Source: JBQTHI01 sp052390035 (GTDB taxonomy: Bacteria > Actinomycetota > Acidimicrobiia > Spongiisociales > ZC4RG35). From it: a DNA stretch of 22,189 nucleotides. The position numbers and the translations under genes are program-made. This document shows positions 7,424-14,533 of the stretch, in pieces. The notes beneath the pieces were generated by a model, which was not told the origin of the DNA, searched no databases, and saw only the letters and a list, made by a program, of their open reading frames with translations. How positions within the stretch are numbered: the stretch's first letter is position 1; the number at the start of each line of letters is the position of its first letter. The DNA is taken from assembly GCA_052390035.1 (NCBI GenBank), contig JBQTHI010000089.1, positions 1 through 22,189 of the forward strand. Reading direction: 5' to 3'.

Positions 7424-8293
7424 TTAGGGCGCCCCGTCATGCTCAGCGCGTTGTTCGAGGGTTCCGACTTCGTCCTTGAACTCCTCGGCCATGGCCGCCA
7501 GGGCCTCGTCGCCCTTCGCCGCCCTTTCCAATTCGCGGGTCAGCTCCTCGAGCTCGGCTCCCCCGGCCATGAGGCGGATCAACTCGTCACGGTTGACCTC
7601 ACCTTTGCGGAAATCCCCCATCGATTGGCCCCGGTTGAGGATGAGGAAGCGGTCGCCGACCGGGAAGGCGTGGTTGGGATTGTGGGTGATGAAGATCACT
7701 CCCAGCCCCCGATTGGCTGCCTCGATGATGTACTTGAGGACCACCCCGGACTGTTTGACCCCAAGCGCCGACGTCGGCTCATCGAGGATCAGCACTTTGG
7801 CTCCGAAATACGTGGCGCGGGCGATAGCCACCGACTGCCGCTCACCCCCCGAAAGAGTCCCGACCGGCTGGTCGACGTCGCGGATGTCAATCCCCATCTT
7901 GGCCAGCTCGTCTTTGGCGATTTTGGCCGCCACCGACTTGTCGATCCGGCGTAACGGTCCGACGCCCCTGGTTGGCTCCGACCCGAGGAAGAAGTTCCGC
8001 CAAACCGACATGAGAGGAACCACGGCCAGATCCTGGAAGACGGTGGCGATGCCCCGGTTGAGAGCATCCCGTGGTGACTGAAACAGCACCTCTTCACCAT
8101 CGACCAGAAGCTGGCCTTCCGACTGCTGGTGGGCGCCGGCGATGATCTTGATGAAGCTCGACTTGCCCGCCCCGTTGTCACCCAGCACACAGGTCACCTC
8201 ACCGGCATTGACGATGGTCGTTATATCGCGCAGGGCGATGATGTTCCCGTAGAACTTGGAGACATGCCGAACGTCGAGGAGGGCCGGGGTCAT
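7424..8293 (-). CDS. Sugar ABC transporter ATP-binding protein (single-domain, FrcA-like)
   Basis: This 289-residue ATPase energises the adjacent importer. Walker A is GDNGAGKSS (38-46), the signature is LSGGERQ, Walker B is VLILDEPTSAL and the switch histidine is in FITHN. It is of the ribose/fructose/inositol class but has one nucleotide-binding domain, unlike the two fused domains of RbsA or XylG, so it probably works as a homodimer. The last 45 or so residues are charged and helical (AELEELTRELERAAKGDEAL), likely a short coiled coil. I chose ATG at 8293-8291 because it overlaps the permease TGA as ATGA. The frame stays open to 8389, but that part lies within the permease gene. The substrate is inferred to be inositol from the surrounding genes. 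Confidence 0.92.
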   Translation of the reverse strand: MTPALLDVRHVSKFYGNIIALRDITTIVNAGEVTCVLGDNGAGKSSFIKIIAGAHQQSEGQLLVDGEEVLFQSPRDALNRGIATVFQDLAVVPLMSVWRNFFLGSEPTRGVGPLRRIDKSVAAKIAKDELAKMGIDIRDVDQPVGTLSGGERQSVAIARATYFGAKVLILDEPTSALGVKQSGVVLKYIIEAANRGLGVIFITHNPNHAFPVGDRFLILNRGQSMGDFRKGEVNRDELIRLMAGGAELEELTRELERAAKGDEALAAMAEEFKDEVGTLEQRAEHDGAP

Positions 8294-10197
8294 CGCGCCG
8301 CCTCCGCCCTCGCCCGCACCCACCGGTTGGCCAGCACCGCCAGCAAAAGGATCACTCCCAGGAAGAGGAATCGCCAGTCGGAGTTCCACCCGGCGAAAGG
8401 AATCCCCTGGAAAGACATGGCCATGATGATCGCTCCGATCGCTCCACCTGCCGCCGAACCGTAGCCACCGGTGAGCAGGTTGCCTCCTACCACCGCCGCG
8501 ATGATGAAAAGGAACTCCTGGCCGTCACCGACATTGGCCTGGACCGAGTTGAGACGGAAGGCGATCAACATGCCGACCAGCCAGGCGGTGGTGGCGACGG
8601 TCATGAAGAGGGTGCGTTTGGTGCGGGCGGCAGGAACCCCGACCGCTCGCGCGGCTGGCTTGTTGCCACCAACGGCGAATATCCAACTGCCAAAACGGGT
8701 GTTGGCGAGCATCCATGAAGCCAGGGTCGCCACCAGCAGGAAGGCAACGATCGATACCCGGAAGGTAATGACCGCCCGGGTTGCGTCCACCTCCTCCTGG
8801 GTCATGAAGAGCATACGCACAGCCAGACCTGCGAACACCATCAGCAGTCCACCGATCGAGAGCAGCCGGCCCAGCGCATCAGCAGTGGGATCGACCCATT
8901 TACGGACAGTGAAAAAAAGCCGGAGGAGCGCGCTGGCAAGATTCACCAGGGCCACCAGCAGCAAGGCTGCGAAAAGGCCGGTCCGGAACTTGGCCGACTG
9001 TGACTCACCCTGCATCAGGAAGGCAAGCCCGACCAAGACCGCGCTGATGAGAAACGAGATCACGAACTCGGTCAGGCGTGAGGTCGACCCGGCCCGGCGA
9101 GCGGTCACCACCAAGAGACCAACGCCGGTCACCACCAGGCCGACGAACATGATCGCCCGGAGGCCTTGCACGGTCAGGAGCAGACCGAGGACCTCGGGAG
9201 ATGAAGAATCCATCACGACAGCAGCTATCGAACCGCCCGCGATCAAGCCCAGACCGAGAGCGAGCCGGCGGGCCTCACCGCCACCTATCGAGAAGGTGCC
9301 CCGATCCGGGTTGGGCTCGTAACGCCACATGCCGAGGCCGACTGCACCCACGAGAAAACCCACTGCCACCATCGGTCCGTAGGTCCAGTTACTGGCCGTA
9401 CCGTCGGTGCCAACCAACTGCAAAAGCCCGAATACCCCAAGGCCTGCCCCCACCAGGAGCAAAGCCAGCCCGGACGACCGCACCGGCGACCGGCGCTGGA
9501 ACGTGAGCTCATATACACCGACAGTGGTGGCGAGGGCGCCGGCGAGCAGCAAGACTGCGTAGATGAGGTCTCGGCTGCCGAGAACGTGCTCGTTGCGGAC
9601 CCAGACTGCTCCAAAGATGGCGTTCCAGAAGTCGTATCCAGCTGCCCGGTCGAGTCCTTCAACGATCACCTTGTCGGTAAAGAGCTTGGCAAATCCGAGT
9701 TTGGCCCCGATCAATACGAAGAAGCTGCCGAGGGTAACGATGAAGGACGGAAGCCCGGTGCGTTCGACCATGGTGGCGTTGAAGTAGCCCACCCCCAGCG
9801 CGAAGAGCAAAGAGAGGGGGACCGCCAAGAACAGGCTGAGCCCGGCTCCTCCGAACTCACCGACGGGCTTGCTGAGCAGGATTACCAGCATGGCCGTTGC
9901 CCCTGTCATCGCCCCGGCGGAAAGATCGAACTCGCCACCGATCATGAGGAGCGAGACGACCACTGCCATCATGCCGAGCCCGGCAGCGACATCCAGATAG
10001 TTGGCGGCGCCGGCGGTTATGCCAAAGACGTCGCTCACCGCCCAAAAGAAAACCCAGAGACCGATCGCGCCCACCAATGCGCCGATGTCGGGCCGGAGAA
10101 GAAGGCGATGGATCGGACCCCGATACGCCAGCCGCTCGTCCGTCCGGAATGGCTCCTGCCTACCACCCGCTGTCTGCAACTCTGGTGCTGCCGTCAT
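8290..10197 (-). CDS. Sugar ABC transporter permease with a large hydrophobic insertion
   Basis: The two ends match an RbsC/FrcC-type permease: SLLMIGGEFDLSAGAMTGATA and GLPSFIVTLGSFFVLIGAKLG near the N terminus, and TRFGSWIFAVGGNKPAARAVGVP with the RLNSVQANVGDGQEF and VVGGNLLTGGYGSAAGG stretches near the C terminus. Family members usually have 320-360 residues; this one has 635. The extra material is a block of about 265 residues (roughly 207-472; DNA about 8782-9579) with about eight hydrophobic, potentially membrane-spanning segments. The block sits between the FFVLIGAKLGF region and the FRVSIVAFLL helix. The frame is open throughout, so this is not a frameshift artefact within the window. 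I prefer ATG at 10197, after a purine-rich GAGAGAG; ATG at 10239 and TTG at 10251 are alternatives. It follows the binding-protein gene after a gap holding a strong hairpin, and overlaps the ATPase by 4 bases. Confidence 0.9.
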   Translation of the reverse strand: MTAAPELQTAGGRQEPFRTDERLAYRGPIHRLLLRPDIGALVGAIGLWVFFWAVSDVFGITAGAANYLDVAAGLGMMAVVVSLLMIGGEFDLSAGAMTGATAMLVILLSKPVGEFGGAGLSLFLAVPLSLLFALGVGYFNATMVERTGLPSFIVTLGSFFVLIGAKLGFAKLFTDKVIVEGLDRAAGYDFWNAIFGAVWVRNEHVLGSRDLIYAVLLLAGALATTVGVYELTFQRRSPVRSSGLALLLVGAGLGVFGLLQLVGTDGTASNWTYGPMVAVGFLVGAVGLGMWRYEPNPDRGTFSIGGGEARRLALGLGLIAGGSIAAVVMDSSSPEVLGLLLTVQGLRAIMFVGLVVTGVGLLVVTARRAGSTSRLTEFVISFLISAVLVGLAFLMQGESQSAKFRTGLFAALLLVALVNLASALLRLFFTVRKWVDPTADALGRLLSIGGLLMVFAGLAVRMLFMTQEEVDATRAVITFRVSIVAFLLVATLASWMLANTRFGSWIFAVGGNKPAARAVGVPAARTKRTLFMTVATTAWLVGMLIAFRLNSVQANVGDGQEFLFIIAAVVGGNLLTGGYGSAAGGAIGAIIMAMSFQGIPFAGWNSDWRFLFLGVILLLAVLANRWVRARAEAAR

Positions 10198-10288
10198 AAT
10201 GCTCTCTCTCGCCCTCGACTGTATCAAGCCATCTGCCATCGTCGCCGCCAACCGGCGTGCTAATGCTGCATCGGACCGACTGTTGATT

Positions 10289-10321
10289 AAGTGAGGGGGC
10301 CCGATACCGGCCCCCTCACTT
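10289..10321. other. Perfect 13-bp hairpin between binding-protein and permease genes
   Basis: AAGTGAGGGGGCC (10289-10301) is fully complementary to GGCCCCCTCACTT (10309-10321) around a 7-base loop. In the direction of transcription it begins 26 bases after the binding-protein stop codon. No T-run follows on either strand, so it is more likely an mRNA-stabilising or attenuating stem than a full terminator. Such a stem would let the binding protein be made in excess of the membrane subunits. The rest of the gap (10198-10347) shows nothing else I can name. Confidence 0.7.
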
Positions 10322-10347
10322 GATCTGTCACGATGTGGTCAGTTGTT

Positions 10348-11385
10348 TTACCGAGTTCCTGCTTCGACCAGGGCCTGGACGTCGGCCACGTTGTTGGTGT
10401 CGACAAAGCCCGGACCGGTCAGTACCGGCAGTCCGCCACCCACCGTGTTCAGGTTGGTGTTGAACAGCCACAACATGATGATTGGCAGGTAACCCTGGAC
10501 GTACTGCTGCTGGTCAACCGTGAAATCGATGTCGCCGGCCTCGATCGCACCGATGATGTCCGTCGAGATGTCGAACCCACCTATGAACAAGTCCCGTCCT
10601 GCAGCGGTGCCTGCGGCGATGGCTCGGACCGCCACATTGGGTCCGGTTCCGAGAACCGCGTCGATGTCAGGATCGGCCGCCAGGATGGCGCCGATAGCAG
10701 CCTCCTGGGCGGTCGGATCGACATCGCCACCGACGAACTCGGAAACAACGTCGCCACCAAAGGTTTCAGTCAGACCCTCGCACCTCTGCTCCAGTCCGAC
10801 ATTCGACTGCTCCTGACGGGCACACAGCACCTTCGTGGCACCGAGTGCATTGAAGCGCTCGCCGGCGCCGTTGCCGGCAACTATCTCGGTCTGGCCGACG
10901 TGGGTGAGAGCGCCCAGTTCTTTGTATAGATCCACACCCGAGTTGATGGTGATCACCGGAATTCCCGCTTCAACGGCTCTCTGCGCTGCTGGTCCCACGG
11001 CGTCGGGACTCGCTAATGAAACGCCAAGACCATTGGAACCCGCCGCAATCGCCGCATCGATGTCCTGAACCTGTTTCTCGGGGTTGTTGTTCGATGGGCT
11101 CCAGACCATCGTAACCCCGACCGCGGCGGCGGCGTCCTCGGAACCTTTCTTCACCACCGACCAGAACACCCCGTCATCGCTATGGGTGACCATGTGGAAA
11201 GTCAAGTCGGTACCCTGAACCAAAGTCACCGTCGTGGCGGGTCCACCAGCCGCGGTGGTGGCTGGGCCACCGGCCGCCGTGGTGGGAGCAGCGGGAGCTG
11301 CGGTGGTGGCACCACCACCGGCCTGACACGCAGCCACCAGCAGCACCAGTGCCGCCGCCAGTGTCAATCGACCGAAACGCCTCAT
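10348..11385 (-). CDS. Sugar-binding lipoprotein of the ABC importer (periplasmic-binding-protein type I)
   Basis: This 345-residue protein captures the substrate outside the cell. It has a lipoprotein signal peptide ending in LVAAC (lipid Cys20), then an Ala/Thr/Pro/Gly linker containing a repeated AAGGPATT unit, typical of high-GC Gram-positive binding proteins. The mature domain has the ribose-binding-protein fold: FHMVTHSDDGVFWSVVKKGSEDAAAAVGV, DIDAAIAAGSNGLGVSLASPDAV, GIPVITINSGVD, GGFDISTDIIGAIEAGDIDFTVDQQQYVQGYLPI. This form is seen in fructose- and inositol-type importers. The ATG at 11385 is fixed by AGGAGG 4 bases upstream. The frame is open to 11568, but that includes the promoter and operator. 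It heads the transporter operon. Inositol as substrate is inferred from shared operators with the iol genes. Confidence 0.92.
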   Translation of the reverse strand: MRRFGRLTLAAALVLLVAACQAGGGATTAAPAAPTTAAGGPATTAAGGPATTVTLVQGTDLTFHMVTHSDDGVFWSVVKKGSEDAAAAVGVTMVWSPSNNNPEKQVQDIDAAIAAGSNGLGVSLASPDAVGPAAQRAVEAGIPVITINSGVDLYKELGALTHVGQTEIVAGNGAGERFNALGATKVLCARQEQSNVGLEQRCEGLTETFGGDVVSEFVGGDVDPTAQEAAIGAILAADPDIDAVLGTGPNVAVRAIAAGTAAGRDLFIGGFDISTDIIGAIEAGDIDFTVDQQQYVQGYLPIIMLWLFNTNLNTVGGGLPVLTGPGFVDTNNVADVQALVEAGTR

Positions 11386-11389
11386 AAAG

Positions 11390-11395
11390 CCTCCT
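11390..11395 (-). promoter_or_regulatory. Ribosome binding site of the binding-protein gene
   Basis: AGGAGG within a longer GAGGAGGAGG run lies 4 bases before ATG 11385. It is the strongest such site in the window and fits a highly translated binding protein. Confidence 0.7.
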
Positions 11396-11442
11396 CCTCG
11401 AGTCATACGCGACGTCATGTCAAGCATTGGAGTGTCCCCGAT

Positions 11443-11456
11443 TTGGAACGCTCCAA
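11443..11456. promoter_or_regulatory. Operator O2, upstream of the binding-protein gene
   Basis: TTGGAACGCTCCAA differs from the perfect palindrome O1 at one base. It lies 12 bases downstream of the -10 box predicted for the binding-protein gene, so repressor bound here would block the transporter operon. A weaker half-like sequence (TTGGAGTGTCC, from 11427) lies nearby and may be chance. Confidence 0.75.
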
Positions 11457-11468
11457 TATTGTCCGGGT

Positions 11469-11498
11469 ACGATAGTGACGTGAGCGATCGAGCGTCAA
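11469..11498 (-). promoter_or_regulatory. Predicted promoter of the transporter operon
   Basis: On the minus strand TTGACG (11498-11493), an 18-base spacer and TATCGT (11474-11469) precede operator O2 by 12 bases. The leader to the ATG at 11385 would be about 75-80 bases. A perfect TTGACA at 11423-11418 lies closer to the gene but has no -10 at proper distance. Confidence 0.55.
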
Positions 11499-11519
11499 CT
11501 GAACGGCTGCAGACCCCCC

Positions 11520-11549
11520 TTGACACGCTCGCCAACCTCGATTTACGGT
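11520..11549 (+). promoter_or_regulatory. Predicted promoter of the iolG operon
   Basis: TTGACA (11520-11525), an 18-base spacer and TACGGT (11544-11549) lie 5 bases before operator O3. The expected transcription start is within the first bases of the operator. The -10 is a weak match, but the layout repeats that of the other two operator-linked promoters. Confidence 0.55.
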
Positions 11550-11554
11550 GCACC

Positions 11555-11568
11555 TTGGAACGTTCCAT
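11555..11568. promoter_or_regulatory. Operator O3, upstream of the iolG operon
   Basis: TTGGAACGTTCCAT matches O1 except for the last base. It overlaps the expected transcription start of the plus-strand iolG operon and lies 98 bases from O2, centre to centre about 112, so a regulator tetramer or looped complex could bridge the two divergent promoters. Confidence 0.78.
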
Positions 11569-11607
11569 CGACTGCCCACAACGAGAGGCGGATGTGAGAC
11601 TGCCTAC

Positions 11608-12600
11608 ATGAGGCTAGGGGTGATTGGAGCAGGCCGGATCGGGGCCAACCACGCCCGCATCCTCGGCGAAATGCCGGCGGTCGACGCAATGATGATCGCC
11701 GACGTCGTCCCCGAACGAGCCCAACAGCTCGCCGGATCTCTGGCCAGGTGCACCGCCGTCGACCTGGATGAAATCTTGGACCGTAGTGATGCCATCTTGA
11801 TCGCCTCGTCGACCGACACTCATGCCTTCTGGCTGAAACGGGCCGCGGAGGCAGGGCTCCCGGTCTTTTGTGAGAAGCCCATCGCCCTCGACCTAGTGAG
11901 CACAATCGAAGCAGTCGCTGCCGTCGAAGCGGCTGCGATCACGGTGCAGATGGGATTTCAGCGCCGCTATGACCCCGCCATTCGCACCATCCGAAGCCGG
12001 GTCGAGCGCGGAGAGCTGGGAACTCCGTTCCTCGTTCGTTCTCAGACCCACGATCCGGCTCCGCCCCCTCTCGACTACATACCCACCTCGGGGGGAATAT
12101 TCAAGGACTGTTTGATCCACGACATCGACGCGGTCAGGTATGTGACCGGACAGGAAATCGTCTCGGTGGCGGCCTTCGCCAGCGACACTGGCCACGCCGA
12201 TATCGCCCGGCACGGCGATCACGGTACGGCGGCCGCCATGCTGCTGATGTCAGGAGGAACTCTCGGTCAGATTTCGGGGTTGCGGCTCGACCCTGCCGGA
12301 TACGACGTCCGGCTCGAGGTTTTTGGATCGGTGCAGGCCCTGGCCGCCGGTTGGAGCCATCGAACCCCGATCGTCTCAACCGAACCCGGGGTTGAATTCC
12401 CGACCGACCCGATCATGACCTTCTGGGATCGGTTCGATCTTGCGTATCGGGCCGAGCTGGAAGCTTTCTTGCGGGTGGTGACTGGCTCGGAAGCGTCGGC
12501 CTGCAGCCCCCGTGACGCCCTCGAGGACCTCCGGGCTGCTATCGCCTGTGATCGCTCGCTGGCCGAGGGCCGGTCGGTGCTGATCGAGGAGATCAAGTGA
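11608..12600 (+). CDS. iolG: Inositol 2-dehydrogenase-like Gfo/Idh/MocA oxidoreductase
   Basis: This 330-residue NAD(P)-dependent enzyme most likely oxidises myo-inositol to scyllo-inosose, the entry step. The N-terminal Rossmann motif is GAGRIG (8-13). The EKP triad residue is Lys90. The catalytic aspartate-histidine pair is Asp167 and His171 in GGIFKDCLIHDID, spaced as in Bacillus inositol dehydrogenase (Asp172/His176), and GFQRRYDP is also typical of IolG. ATG 11608 is the first start that gives the canonical N-terminal MRLGVIGAGRIG; the frame is open to 11548, but that covers operator O3. The ribosome binding site is weak (GTGAG, 9 bases away). It is first in a seven-gene coupled operon. 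Two other family members lie in the window, so which one uses myo-inositol is not settled by sequence alone. Confidence 0.87.
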   Translation: MRLGVIGAGRIGANHARILGEMPAVDAMMIADVVPERAQQLAGSLARCTAVDLDEILDRSDAILIASSTDTHAFWLKRAAEAGLPVFCEKPIALDLVSTIEAVAAVEAAAITVQMGFQRRYDPAIRTIRSRVERGELGTPFLVRSQTHDPAPPPLDYIPTSGGIFKDCLIHDIDAVRYVTGQEIVSVAAFASDTGHADIARHGDHGTAAAMLLMSGGTLGQISGLRLDPAGYDVRLEVFGSVQALAAGWSHRTPIVSTEPGVEFPTDPIMTFWDRFDLAYRAELEAFLRVVTGSEASACSPRDALEDLRAAIACDRSLAEGRSVLIEEIK

Positions 12601-13553
12601 TCGGACAAACGAACGCCGACCCCGGCCGGCCCGCCGGCTGGCTATCGAATCTGCTCAGCCGAGTGGCGGGAGCGCCCATCACCTGGGGGGTCGATGGGTC
12701 GCCAGGATGGGGTCACCTGATGCACCCTGACCGCGTGCTGACCGAGATGGTCGAAACCGGGCTCCACGCCACCGAGTTGGGCCCCGACGGCTATCTACCG
12801 AGAGATCCCGGCCGACTCCGTGATTACCTGTCGCGTTTTGAGATGCAGATCGTCGGCGGCTTCGTCCCGGCCCTCCTCTACCGACCCGATCGACTGGAAG
12901 CGGAGTTGGACTATGTGAGGAGGGCCTCCAAGCAGCTGGCGGCGACCGGTGCCCGGACTTTGGTGCTGGGACCTTCGACCGACCACAGTGGGTACGACTC
13001 TTCGTCGGAGCTGACCGAAGACGAGTGGATTCGTTTTGGGGAAGGTCTGAAACGTCTCGACCAGATCTCACAGGATCACGGTCTGGCGACTGCGGTTCAT
13101 CCCCACTGGGGCATGGCGATCGAACGACCGGCACAGATCGATCGTTTCCTCGAGTCGACATCGGTCGGACTGTGCCTCGACACCGGCCATGTGTTTCTCG
13201 GCGGCGGTGACCCGGTGCATGTCGCCAGGCACGCCTCGGGAAGGGTGATACATGTACATCTCAAGGATGTCGACGCCGCCTGGGCCGAGCGGGTGAGGTC
13301 CGGTCACACCCCGTTCCGTCAGGCCGTGATCGAGGGAATGTTCGTTCCATTGGGCAAGGGTGCCGTGGACATACACGGTGTTATCGGCGTGCTGGAGCAG
13401 GCTGGTTACGGCGGTTGGTACGTGCTCGAGCAGGATGTTTCTCTCCGGGTGGAACCGGATCCGGGGTTGGGACCAAGGGCGGATGCCGAGGCCAGTATCG
13501 AGTTCCTTTCTCGGTTGTCACCGACCTGGCTGCCAAGCGAGCGGCCCAAGTGA
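12597..13553 (+). CDS. iolE: IolE-like inosose dehydratase / sugar-phosphate isomerase-epimerase family
   Basis: This 318-residue TIM-barrel protein probably dehydrates scyllo-inosose to the dione that IolD hydrolyses. The segment APITWGVDGSPGWG (26-39) is close to the APISWGVCEVPGWG-type opening of actinobacterial IolE homologues. Likely metal-site strands are TAVHPHWG (166-172), LCLDTGHVFLGGGD (192-205), VIHVHLKD (217-224) and VLEQD (276-280). Compared with the usual form it has about 25 extra N-terminal residues. The start is GTG at 12597, overlapping the iolG TGA as GTGA, and no other start is better placed. Because this superfamily also holds epimerases and isomerases, the dehydratase role rests on the motif plus context, with IolG before it and IolD, B and C in the same locus. 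Confidence 0.82.
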   Translation: MIGQTNADPGRPAGWLSNLLSRVAGAPITWGVDGSPGWGHLMHPDRVLTEMVETGLHATELGPDGYLPRDPGRLRDYLSRFEMQIVGGFVPALLYRPDRLEAELDYVRRASKQLAATGARTLVLGPSTDHSGYDSSSELTEDEWIRFGEGLKRLDQISQDHGLATAVHPHWGMAIERPAQIDRFLESTSVGLCLDTGHVFLGGGDPVHVARHASGRVIHVHLKDVDAAWAERVRSGHTPFRQAVIEGMFVPLGKGAVDIHGVIGVLEQAGYGGWYVLEQDVSLRVEPDPGLGPRADAEASIEFLSRLSPTWLPSERPK

Positions 13554-14533
13554 CCAACCCGGTCTGGTTTGAGCGAAGAGTCACCCCAGAGCTGGCAACG
13601 GAGGTCGGTCCGGAAATCGAGGTGCTTGGCCCCGGCACGGGGGCGGATCCGATGGCAGGGATAGAGCAAGCCCACGGGATCATGGCCTCGGTGCTGACCT
13701 ACGACGGGCCTGCGATGGATCGGGCCCCGAGGGCCGTCGTGATCGCCCGGACCGGCATCGGCTACGACCGGGTCGACATCGAGGCTGCAACCAGCCGCGG
13801 GATCGCGGTGTGCAACACGCCGGACGCCCCCACCACCTCGACCGCCGAACACACGGTGGCGCTGATGCTCGCTGTGGCCAAACAGATAGTCGCGGCAAGT
13901 GATCGGCTCCGGAGAGGCGAGGACGACCTCTATACACGCCATGTGGCGATCGAACTGGCCGGAAGGACCCTTGGGCTGGTCGGCCTGGGAAGGATCGGAC
14001 GAAAGGTTGCTCAGCTGGCCGCCGGGATCGGGATGGAGGTGATCGCCTACGACCCATGGGCCGCCCCTGATCGGATCAATGTTGCTGATGGGATCAAAGT
14101 CATTGGGACGCCGACCATTGACGAGCTGCTGGCGAGGGCAGATGTGGTTTCGGTACACGTCCCGCTCACCACCGACACCCACCACCTCTTCGACCGGTCC
14201 AGATTCGAAGCGATGCGTCCCGGTAGCTTGTTCATCAACACGTCTAGAGGCGGGGTGGTCGATCAGCTTGCCTTGCTGGAAGCGCTCGAGTCAGGGCGAT
14301 TGAGCGGAGCCGGTCTCGACGTCACCGACCCCGAACCGCTCCCCAGCGATCACCCGCTTCTTCAAAGGTCCGACGTCATTATCACGCCGCACATCGCAAC
14401 AGGCACGGTCGAAGCCAGACGGGGAATTTTCCGGTCGGCTCTGACGCAGGTGACCGCCGTTCTGGCCGGAGCCCGCCCACCGCATCTGGTCAATAAAGAG
14501 GTGTGGCCCCGCCTTCGAAAACTGGCGAAATGA
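13550..14533 (+). CDS. D-isomer-specific 2-hydroxyacid dehydrogenase (phosphoglycerate-dehydrogenase-like)
   Basis: This 327-residue NAD(P)-dependent enzyme should interconvert a 2-keto acid and its D-2-hydroxy acid. It has the family layout: a split catalytic domain around a Rossmann domain with GLGRIG (145-150), catalytic Arg233 in NTSRGGVVD, Glu262 in DPEPLP and His281 in TPHIA. The ACT domain of classical SerA is absent, so serine synthesis is unlikely. GTG at 13550 overlaps the upstream TGA as GTGA; the frame is open to 13415 but that lies inside the iolE-like gene. It is not a canonical inositol-pathway enzyme. In this operon, beside a pyruvate-type aldolase, it might act on a sugar-derived 2-keto acid. 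This is inference. Confidence 0.88.
   Translation: MTNPVWFERRVTPELATEVGPEIEVLGPGTGADPMAGIEQAHGIMASVLTYDGPAMDRAPRAVVIARTGIGYDRVDIEAATSRGIAVCNTPDAPTTSTAEHTVALMLAVAKQIVAASDRLRRGEDDLYTRHVAIELAGRTLGLVGLGRIGRKVAQLAAGIGMEVIAYDPWAAPDRINVADGIKVIGTPTIDELLARADVVSVHVPLTTDTHHLFDRSRFEAMRPGSLFINTSRGGVVDQLALLEALESGRLSGAGLDVTDPEPLPSDHPLLQRSDVIITPHIATGTVEARRGIFRSALTQVTAVLAGARPPHLVNKEVWPRLRKLAK

Noticed and set aside
8471..9322. A 283-codon plus-strand frame opposite the permease
   Set aside because: It runs through the permease insertion and reads as Ser/Thr/Arg-rich sequence without motifs. Its presence does not indicate a frameshift, as the permease frame is open throughout.
10289..10321. The strong hairpin read as a rho-independent terminator
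   Set aside because: No T-run follows the stem on either strand, and the permease and ATPase genes downstream need transcription from the same operon.
11418..11423. A second perfect TTGACA upstream of the binding-protein gene
   Set aside because: TATGAC lies only 10 bases further on and no -10-like sequence is found at 16-18 bases; the pair at 11469-11498 fits better.
11427..11437. TTGGAGTGTCC as a possible fourth operator
   Set aside because: Only one half matches TTGGAAC well and symmetry is poor; it is not better than chance without conservation data.
13406..14185. A 259-codon minus-strand frame opposite the 2-hydroxyacid dehydrogenase
   Set aside because: It is a shadow of a gene with an intact catalytic triad, and has His/Asp/Gly-rich composition and no motif.
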